DNA from: Silene latifolia
Taxonomy: Eukaryota; Streptophyta; Magnoliopsida; Caryophyllales; Caryophyllaceae
Length of the DNA: 64,000 bases
Direction: 5' to 3'
NCBI RefSeq assembly: GCF_048544455.1
Contig: NC_133538.1
Coordinates: 452,985,311 to 453,049,310 of the forward strand
This document shows, one piece after another, positions 56,095 to 64,000 of the stretch. Made by a program: the position numbers and the translations under genes. Within the stretch, counting starts at the first letter, position 1; each line of letters begins with the position of its first letter. The notes below the pieces were generated by a model that saw only the letters and a list, made by a program, of their open reading frames with translations, did no database searches and was not told where the DNA came from.

Positions 56095-59000
56095 ATGACT
56101 CGAACTTGGATGATTGATGCAAATATGAGTGACCGCACCTACAAGGATGGTTTAGCTGAATTTTATGAATTCGTTTCGAACAATTTGAAAGGTTCTTCTA
56201 GTATTGCATGTCCTTGTGAAAGATGTGGTAATATTAGCTATATGGCTTTTCCGGACGTTAAAATACACCTAGAAAAGTGGAGATTTAGTCGATCCTATAC
56301 ACTTTGGATTTTTCATGGGGAATCATTAGAGGAAGAGAATAATTCTGAAGAAGATGATGTTGAGGTACACGAAAGGCTAACTGATGATCCTGAGTTTGCC
56401 GAGTTTTTTGAGTTGGAAGAGTTGGAAGTAGAGAAGTTGAATGTTGGGTCTATAGATAATGAAGAGAATGATGATGAGTCCATTGCTTTTGAAGATGTAG
56501 GTGATGACACTAGTAATTGGGATGACCTTAACAACATGTATGAGAAGTTGTGTGAGTCCGAAGCACTTCGTATCCTGGTTGTAAGTTCACAAAAATGTCG
56601 GCTGTGGTGAAGTTGTATAATATCAAGGGGGCAAATGGGGTGAGTGACACGTGTTTCACTAGTTTTTTAGCCTTGATAAAGGAGTTGCTTTCTGATGGTA
56701 ATGTTCTACCTGTTAAGACATATGAGGCGAAAAAACTAATAAGAGGAGTGGGTATGAAATATGAGAAAATACATGCATGTCCAAATGATTGCATATTGTA
56801 TCGGAAATTATATCAAAACTTAACCAATTGCCCTAAATGTTTGGAGTGGCGTTATAAGGATAAGGAAGGGATGCCGGCTAAGGTGTTGTGGTATTTTCCA
56901 TTGATACCAAGAGTCATAAGGATTTATGCGAATCCCGATGATGCAAAAATGTTAACTTGGCATGAAACAGGAAGAATAAATGATGGAAAGCTAAGACACC
57001 CGGCAGATGGTAAGCAATGGAAATCGTTCGACGCTAAGTATCCCGAGTTCGGCAATGAACCTAGAAACTTACGTCTAGCGCTGTCCACTGATGGAATGAA
57101 CCCACACGGAAACATGAGTACCCAACATAGTACTTGGCCAGTAGTGTTGGCTATTTATAACTTACCTCCATATGTGTGCATGAAAAGAAAGTATTTGATG
57201 TTGTCGTTGTTAATTTCCGGCGCTAAACAACCTGGAAATGATATAGATGTATATTTGGAACCTCTTCTAGATGATTTGCGATTGTTGTGGGATAGTGGGA
57301 TAGAAGTATTTAATGCATATAAGAACGAAACTTTCAATTTGAGAGCGATGTTATTGTGTACAATTACTGACTATCCGACTTATGGCGACCTTTCTGGGCA
57401 CACAGTTCATGGGAAAGAGGCTTGTCCATTGTGTGGGGAGGATATCGAGTTTGAATACTTGAAGTCTTCTCGTAAGTATGTGTATATGGGAAATATGAGG
57501 TTCTTGTCTCATGACCATTGTTATCGCAAGATGCAGAAAGCATTCAATGGAAGACAAGAACTTCGTTAACCTCCTAGAATTTTGAGTGGGCATGAAGTTT
57601 ATCAGAAAGTAAAGCATATTGAGATAGATTATGGGAAGAAGAGCGGCTATAAATTGTCTACTCGTGGGTATAAGAAAAGATCCATATTTTTTGATAAACT
57701 TCCATATTGGCTCGACTGGAGGTCGAGCATTGCCTCGATTTCATGCACATTGAGAAAAATGTCTGTGATAATATTATCAATACCCTTCCGAATGTTCCTG
57801 GTAAAACAAAGGATAACGCCGCAGCTAAGGAAGATATGAAAATGATGGGTATTAGGCTAGAGTTGGCACCACGAAGAGAGGTAATCGTACATTTTTACCG
57901 CCAAGACTTTTACCCTTTCACGGAATGAGAGAAAAGAGTTACGTGCATGCTTGAATGGAATTAAAGTGCCACATGGTTATTCGTCGAACATCAAAAGCCT
58001 AGTGTCGATGCAAGACCTAAAACTCACCGGGTTAAAGTCACATGATTGTCACACTTTGATGCAACAATTACTACCTGTGGCTATTCGTTCCATTTTACCT
58101 GAAAAGATAAGATATGCTATAACTAGATTCTGTCTCTTCTTCCAGTCCATATGCGAGAAAGTCATCGATCCCGATGACGCGGATTCATTGCAGGACCTCG
58201 TTGTACCCTCTCTTTGTCAGTTGGAAATGTATGTTCCACCCTCTTTCTTCACTATCATGATTCATCTGACCATTCACTTGGTTAGGGAGATTTTGTACCT
58301 TGGGCCCGTGTACTTGAGATACCAGTATCCTTTCGAAAGATTGATGAAAGTCTACAAGGACTATACATCTAATCGGTATCGTCAGGAAGGTTGTATTGCT
58401 GAACGCGCTATTTTAGACGAAGCTCTTTCATATTGTTACGCTCATCTCTCCCTGAGGAGTTGATTGGCGTTCCTAAGAATCGTCATAGTGACTGGATGAC
58501 CGGAAAAGGTATTAGGGGCCGGGTTGAAAAAATTGTGACACGTGAAATGTTGCATTTAGCACACATGTATGTGCTAAACAACGAAGATGAGGTGCAACCT
58601 TATATTCAACAACACAAAGATGAACTCAAATACGATCACCAAAACAAGACCGAGAAGTGGATTGCGAACGAGCATACGAAGACGTTTCCAGTGGTTTAGG
58701 AATATTGTCTTACGATTATCTTGATCAAACTGGTGATGACATCTCTCCTAGGTTACTACGTCTTGGTTTAGGTCCAAATGCCAGGGTCACCTTTTACAAC
58801 AGTTTTGCCATTAATGGATATACTTTTTACACCCGCGAGCAAGATGAGGTGAGCACAATGCAAAATAGTGGTGTGAGTTCTGAATTTGAGGCAATGCACT
58901 TTGCTACTTCAAAAGATAAAAAGCCTATTTGGGGAAAATGCCTTTATTATGGTGTTATTCAAGAAATATTGGTACTAGATTACATTGATTTCACACTGCC

Positions 59001-59307
59001 TTTGTTTCGATGTAACCGGGTTGATAACAACATCCATTGTGTCCGAAAGGATAAGATGGGATTTACGTTGGTCAATCTGGGTAAGGTTGGCAATAATAAG
59101 GATGATCCTTTCATAATGGCATCCCAAGCTAAACAAGTGTTCTATGTCACCGATCCTATGGATAAGAAGTGGTCCGTTGTCATCTTGTCTATAAGGAAAA
59201 GAAGGAGTAGTCCATCCGATAATGGTGATGATGATCGGGATGTCGTTTTTGAGGGAATGGATGTTGACACTTTGTATCTTATTTCGACGATGTTGATACG
59301 ATCATGA
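56095..59307 (+). pseudogene. TNP2-type CACTA transposase (broken frames)
   Basis: I take the ATG at 56095 (MTRTWMIDANMSDRTYKDG) because it opens the conserved transposase-associated domain, which has a CPCERCGN zinc-binding motif. After an acidic linker and a frameshift at about 56570-56580, the TNP2 core runs from SAVVKLYNIKGANG through KYEKIHACPNDCILY, CPKC, LRLALSTDGMNPHG, TWPVVLAIYNLPP and KQPGNDIDVYLEPL to CPLCGEDIEF (57430). A TAA stop lies at 57567-57569, a frameshift at about 57715 and another near 57915. DUF4218-like sequence (HDCHTLMQQLLPVAIRSILP, 58035 on) and DUF4216-like sequence (KPIWGKCLYYGVIQEI to DPFIMASQAKQVFYVTDP, 58920-59160) follow, with a break near 58460-58690. The protein would bind and cut CACTA ends; this copy needs about five repairs. 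Confidence 0.88.
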
Positions 59308-59564
59308 GGACACCGAAAGCATCTATATGCGTGATGACCATGGTGAAGGTATTTGGGTTAACGAAGAAACTATGACATCCAAGAAACGTCCCCGATCCCG
59401 AGATAGTTCATCGGGACACGGTATGCATGCATCTTTGGTGTTGTCTTATTTTCTTGATCTTATTATTAGATGTGGATGCTTTGGTGTTGAAATTGCTTTA
59501 CATAAAGTATGTATTGTTACAGTTTGGACTGTAATGGAATTACAGTAATTTTAAAAAAAAGAGA
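59308..59564 (+). other. End of the transposase gene
   Basis: A further coding-like stretch (MRDDHGEGIWVNEE, then TSKKRPRSRDSSSGHG, 59327-59424) ends at a GTATGCATG donor-like site. It is probably the last part of the transposase in another frame. Confidence 0.4.
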
Positions 59565-59815
59565 GGTTCAACAATAACAACGGTTGTATTTAAATTACCC
59601 GTTGTTAATACTTTCAACAACGGGTGTAGTACCTCTACCCGTTGTCAATTATTTTTTTGACATATTTCATTTTGGCGCAAATTTGGTGAAAATATATTAC
59701 AACGGGTATATTTTAACCGTTGTAATAAAGTTTTGACAACGGTTGACTTTTATTGACCCGTTGTTATTAACATATAACAACGGTTTTGTTTTGAGGACCC
59801 GTTGTCAATAGTTTG
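59565..59815. repeat. Internal block of subterminal-type repeats
   Basis: About ten ACAACGG(G/T)T and ACCCGTTGT units in opposed pairs, the same family as at the left end, but lying between the two genes. They are followed by a leader-like region resembling the one after the left block. Confidence 0.85.
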
Positions 59816-60307
59816 TCATAATAAAAAACTAATATAGAAACCCATACAGCATGCCATACACAAACACACACAACATTATTAGTTCAACCGTTGGTATCCC
59901 GAGTTAATTCTTCTCTCTTCCTCGCTTTTTACATTCTCTAAATCGCCGTCGTCGCGCTGATTTCAAAGCCCGATTCCGTTGCCTTCCCTTATCATCCTGC
60001 TCGTTCTCTTTATCATCATCATCAACAGGTATGTTCACTTTAATTTTGTGTTTCGTCATTAGGGTTTTAAGACGATCATCTTGTTTCTTTTTCATGCATC
60101 TGTTTTTGTTTTTCGTCTTCTTTGTTATCTTTATCATCCCGCATCATCTACTTTACTCCTCTTATCGGGGTTTAGGATTTTAGAAGCTCAATCTGTTGTT
60201 TTAAATTTTCATTCCTATTAGGGTTTAGGGTTTTAGATAATACTCTTCATGTACGTTGTTAAGTTGTTCATTTACTATATCATTCATATTTGGGTTTTAG
60301 GATTATC
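59816..60307 (+). other. Leader of CACTA 3 ORF2
   Basis: A C/T-rich stretch (59905-60028) ends at CAACAGGTATG, a donor-like site, followed by intron-like AT-rich sequence with TAGGGTTTAGG repeats and then the ATG at 60308. This repeats the plan seen at 55761-56094. Confidence 0.5.
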
Positions 60308-63300
60308 ATGGGTGAAAAACGTAAAAGAAGTCAAAAGAATAATGAGCCTGGTGATAATAAGCCTGGTGAGAGGGGTGCTACGAAGTGCAAGAAAGTCCTT
60401 GCAGCTATAGCCGCTAAACAGTCGTTCGAAATAACATGGAGTGAGATGGGTTTCCCTACTGGTCCAAATGCGGGTCTTTTCTCCAGTTGGATTGGTGCTT
60501 GCACAAGACAGTTTGTGCCTATCCATTTAGATGATGTTAGAACTTTGAATCCAAAATTGGCGGAGTTATACTTGGCTCGTGTAAAGGAAGGCTTTATTAT
60601 ACCCGATAAAAGACATGATGAGTATTTAATGCATAAGGCAGCGGATGTCCACAGGCAGTGGAAGTGTGGCGTTGCTAGGGATTGGTTGTATGTGGACAAG
60701 GCAACGGGGGAGATGCGTAAGAGCCCACCGGAAAACAAGTGTCCCACCATCAAGCAGGAAGAATGGGATCTTTTCAAAAAGATGAGAACTACTGAGAAGT
60801 TTCAGGTTAAATATCCTCGCCTTTTAACGATTTACCTATCATTTTTTAATTAATGAGTCCTTTATATAATCTTTTTATTATCTCATCTACTTGCGCTTTT
60901 ATATAATTATTTGAAGGCCGTTAGCAGAAGAAATCGTGCTAACATTTCATGCAAGAAGGGGAAATTCTATGGTTCTCGAGGCGATTCTGAAAGATAGAAG
61001 AGGACCTCGTAAGTAGCATGCATTATTCCCCTGTGAGACTTTATTTTTTTAATCACACTTGGACTTGCATTGATACACATTTACGTGTATAAATGTTACC
61101 ATGTTAATGTGTAGGTGGCAAAGGGAGTGAAAGAGGTGGATCGGCATATAACTTATAAACAAGGGCACACGCCTAAAGGATCCCGGTCGTCGCGTGACAA
61201 ATATGATGAGGAAGTTTTGGCCAACATAATAAGCATTATTTTATTAAGACGAGTTCATTACTAACTTTATTATTTTAGTCACAAATATAATTTGAAGTTT
61301 ATTTAATATATTATAGGATAACGTATTGAAAGAGGTAGAAGAAGGGAAATTCACTCCCAGTGGTCGTAATGACGTTCTTGCTAGAGCGATCGGCCGACCC
61401 GAACATCCGGTCGTTTGAGGGCGTCCCGTTACGAGGTTGGAGTAACGAAATATTATGGGAAAACGCCGGATAAAGAAGAAAAGGAAGACTAAGTCTGAGA
61501 AGGCCGACATGGTAACATTTATTCTATTATTTTCATTTAAGTTCAATTCACATGTTATTGTTGGGATAAAAATTGCTGACACATTACATTCTTGGCAAGC
61601 GACTTGATTAATGGCATCCGTACTACTAAAGCTGAATGTTGGAGGTAAGCTTTCCGAAGAAGAAGTGAAGATGATGGAGGATGTCATTTCTAAAGGGGGT
61701 AATAATAAGGTACAACAGATTGGTCAAGAGGCCGCTACTACCTTGGCAATACATGAGAAGGAAGTATCGGTCAACGAGATTCAGAAAGATCAGGTACCTA
61801 ATAATGCTTCTGAAGTTGTAACAACTAAAGCCGATCAGGTACCTAATATATACTTCCTTATTTTTCTTTTGTTTTTTTTTTGGGTAAGATCAGGGGGTGT
61901 GTTCACTGCCAGCTCTAATGCTATAACTTCTGACATGGTGCCATTGAATTGGTTAATTTTATTAGGTAAATAATGGGTCTGAAAAGGAGATGCAACTTGA
62001 GAAGACGGCTGATGGAAAACAGCATACATCCCCTTCAAGTCAGTTCCCCTGTTTTAATAAGGTATGCATGAAGTGTTTAATTAGTTAAATTTATATGAAT
62101 GCTTGAAGTTTGTGCAAAAATCGGCTGAGATCGAAAGCGTTTTTGCAAAATCTTTTGAATTTTGAAGCGTTTTTGCAAAGATATAATAATGTATGTGTAT
62201 ATTCTTCAGGCCGTAAACAAGAGGCCAATTATTCTTGCTTGACCCTAATAGAACCGAAAAGCCACATGTGCGTGTTGGCGGGTCTCGTAGAAAACAAATC
62301 TGCAATCGCGAAACCGTAGTTCATGGCGAAAAACTTTTGCCGAATCATAGAAAAGTAGAGATAACTACAGTCTTTCCAGGCCATGAAAACTTTCAACTGC
62401 CTGTCCCAATTCGTGACGACATTACCATTCTGGGAGATGCGCTTGGAAGTTTCATCCAATGGCCTGAAACTCACATCTACTTGGCGAAGATATCTCCGCC
62501 GCCTCAGCAGCGGAAAGCAGTTGGGGTTAGAAGAAATACCTTTATATATATGTTACATTTTTAATTGTTGAATGTTTTTATATGTTAAATTTATATGTTA
62601 TTTTTTTTTTTGTAGGGAACAAAAAAGACGGCTTTGGCGGATAAGCCTAAGTCCACAGACATGCCAACGACCTCGACTTCACAACAACTTGATGAGGTAT
62701 TTAATTAACTTCTCCATTTTTTTAAAAATTAACCTCGCTCCCTTTATTTATATTTTGTCTGTATTTATAAAAAGCATGGTAATTTTGTGTAGGGGACAAA
62801 AAAGACTGATAAGCCTAAGTCCCCAGTCTTACCTGCTACTACTACCTCATCATTGAAAGAGCAGGTTGACGAGGTATTTAATTAAGTACGCTTTTATTTT
62901 TATTACTCCAACTAGGATATGTTACCTTTGGATTTTTTATTATTTTAATTATCTACTACATGTGTGTAGCTGGTGGTAGTAGCACAAAATCAAAGACTCA
63001 TTCTTTCCTGACACAAAGTTAGGACTTTAAACTTCACACAATATAAAGGGAAGGATTACATGCAAAAAGTAAGAACGGTGACAATGATGAGACTGCATGA
63101 GGAGGCTGGCCATCGCATAGCCACCGAGCAAGTGATAGTTATTCCGCTCGAGGAGGATATTCTAGGGCTGAGCGCCAAGCGCTTATATCATGGGATCTGC
63201 TAGCCGTATGGGGTGGCCTAGACAGTTGATATATCACACATATTTGTTTGGATGAAGTAAGTTTCTTAATAAATAATTTCATAGTCTAATATTCTGACTA

Positions 63301-63710
63301 CTAGATAGTGTTTTAAATACCGGAATTAATATCGTAATAATGTAGGATATTGAAATTGAGAGTGATCCCAGAAAGAATATTCCATCGATCTATACGTTCT
63401 GTGCCCCTATGTTTTATCTTTATTTATTCCGGATTTCTCGTTCGAACAACGGGTAGATTATATTGCTCAGCAATTGGCGACAACCAAGAAGCTGATTTTT
63501 GGCGCTTATAATGAAAAAGGGTAATAAAAAAATTAATATTACGTTTCCCCCTACAATTGCATTTTCATAACTAATATATGTACTTGTTAATAATGATGAT
63601 GTCTCTTGATGTAGGACTTATTGGGTGCTAGCGACCATCATGCCGACAAAGGAATAAAGTTTTACGGTTGGACTCTTTACATCATCAACCAAGCGAGACT
63701 TTTAAGCACT
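60308..63710 (+). pseudogene. CACTA ORF2 protein (En/Spm plant type) with Ulp1-like tail
   Basis: Exon 1 (60308-60805) starts MGEKRKRSQKNNEPGDNKPG and includes SFEITWSEMGFPTGPNAGLF. Exon-like pieces follow: AVSRRNRANISCKKGKFYGS (about 60917-61008), ITYKQGHTPKGSRSSRDKYD (about 61140-61215), FTPSGRNDVLARAIGRPEHP (about 61352-61410), a Glu/Lys-rich piece (61611-61795), then NHRKVEITTVFPGHENFQLP and FIQWPETHIYLAKI (about 62340-62500), which fits the region often called DUF8039. Two similar small exons (62618-62697, 62794-62873) come next, then VIVIPLEEDILGLSAKRLYH (about 63133-63190) and an Ulp1-like end (IAQQLATTKKLIFGAYNEKG, about 63460-63520, then YWVLATIMPTK, where Tyr replaces the expected His). 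Stops occur at about 60990, 61416, 63200 and 63655. The role of ORF2 proteins is unsettled; binding to subterminal repeats is one possibility. Confidence 0.6.
62618..62873 (+). repeat. Duplicated small exon in ORF2
   Basis: GGAACAAAAAAGAC...GATGAG (62618-62697) and GGGACAAAAAAGAC...GACGAG (62794-62873) are both preceded by TGTAG and followed by GTATTTAATTAA. They encode GTKKTALADKPKSTDMPTTS and GTKKTDKPKSPVLPATTTSS, so exon and splice sites were duplicated together. Confidence 0.8.
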
Positions 63711-64000
63711 TGATTAATATGTAAGTTTATAATACTGATTTATTTATAATAACATTTTCATTTTTTATTTATAGAAAAAAGCTCTTTCATATTTTTGCCC
63801 CTAAAAAATTAGTTTCTGCCTCCTTTTTTATTTTTTAAAAAAGGGCCTTTAAGAAGAAAAGAGCAAACGAGCGGGATCAACCCACGGAAGATTCGATGTT
63901 GGCCCCGATTTTATTACGATAACGAGGGTGCGTGCTCAAATACAATAACATTAAGTGCAAAATCTGTGTTTAATACTAATACAATACCTAAAGTTCAAGA
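63711..64000. other. AT-rich right edge of window
   Basis: Within CACTA 3. A short exon-like piece (GCCTTTAAGAAGAAAAGAGC, about 63844-63900) may end the ORF2 gene. Nothing else is supported. Confidence 0.35.

Larger units (their letters stand above)
55430..64000 (+). mobile_element. CACTA element 3, autonomous-type layout, right end outside window
   Basis: It begins CACTACTACAA at 55430 inside the FAR1 pseudogene, preceded by TTT as likely 3-bp target. Two genes follow on the + strand: a TNP2-type transposase (56095-59307) and a multi-exon ORF2 (60308 onward). Dense ACAACGGTT/AACCGTTGT repeats lie at the left end and again at 59565-59815. More than 8.5 kb is visible; the right terminus lies beyond 64000, so the target duplication cannot be checked. 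Confidence 0.85.

Noticed and set aside
60308-63710. An independent host gene at ORF2
   Set aside because: Its position after a TNP2 gene, between blocks of subterminal repeats, and the ARAIGRPEHP and FIQWPETHIYL blocks fit the second gene of plant CACTA elements.

Overview
This is a plant nuclear window, most likely from a eudicot. It is AT-rich and made almost entirely of transposable elements in several states of decay. Plant-type Ty3/gypsy chromoviruses, a Tat/Ogre-like retroelement with a TGGCGACTCC primer site, CACTA elements encoding a TNP2-type transposase, hAT and FAR1/MULE transposases and a Helitron-type 3' end all point to a plant. The palindromic TACTCGATCGAGTA motif and the TGTAAGAC/GTCTTACA inverted repeats would suit Caryophyllales (Silene-like), but that is an inference. 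I see no rRNA, tRNA or CRISPR array and no clearly intact housekeeping gene.

Layout. (1) Positions 270-8475 hold a 5'-truncated Ty3/gypsy chromovirus on the + strand (element A). Its gag-pol keeps one frame but carries about ten nonsense codons. A 2.35-kb CACTA element (3928-6281, target duplication CTT) sits inside its chromodomain. (2) Positions 8476-12055 are AT-rich spacer with a Stowaway MITE, a second inverted-repeat MITE and a Helitron-like 3' end. (3) Positions 12056-24161 are a hAT transposon whose minus-strand transposase is split by a complete 8.25-kb Ty3/gypsy chromovirus on the minus strand (element B, 14175-22429, target duplication CAAAC). (4) Positions 24162-28820 are spacer, a 158-bp tandem duplication and relics of LTR elements.

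(5) Positions 28892-46669 are a three-level nest. The outer shell has 21-bp inverted termini embedded in TA microsatellites. Inside it is a 15.8-kb CACTA (29831-45655, target duplication GTG) carrying two broken fragments of an ACD11-like glycolipid-transfer gene. Inside that is a Tat/Ogre-like retroelement on the minus strand (31701-43768, target duplication GGTAT) with 3.25-kb LTRs, a decayed gag and no recognisable pol.

(6) Positions 46670-53990 start with two copies of another TA-microsatellite-associated terminus. These are followed by an F-box-like reading frame, a GC-rich 205-bp repeat and a multi-exon Ulp1 (C48) protease gene whose catalytic residues are all visible. (7) Positions 54118-55429 hold a minus-strand FAR1/MULE transposase pseudogene cut by a third CACTA. 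(8) From 55430 past the window end lies that third CACTA. It has a TNP2 transposase with broken frames, a second internal block of subterminal repeats, and a multi-exon ORF2 with an Ulp1-like tail.

The order of events can be read from the nesting. The hAT preceded element B, element A preceded its CACTA, the FAR1 locus preceded the third CACTA, and the Tat/Ogre-like element, with nearly identical LTRs, is probably the youngest large insertion. No host pathway can be reconstructed. The only candidates for function beyond transposition are the Ulp1 gene and the captured glycolipid-transfer fragments, and the latter are clearly broken.
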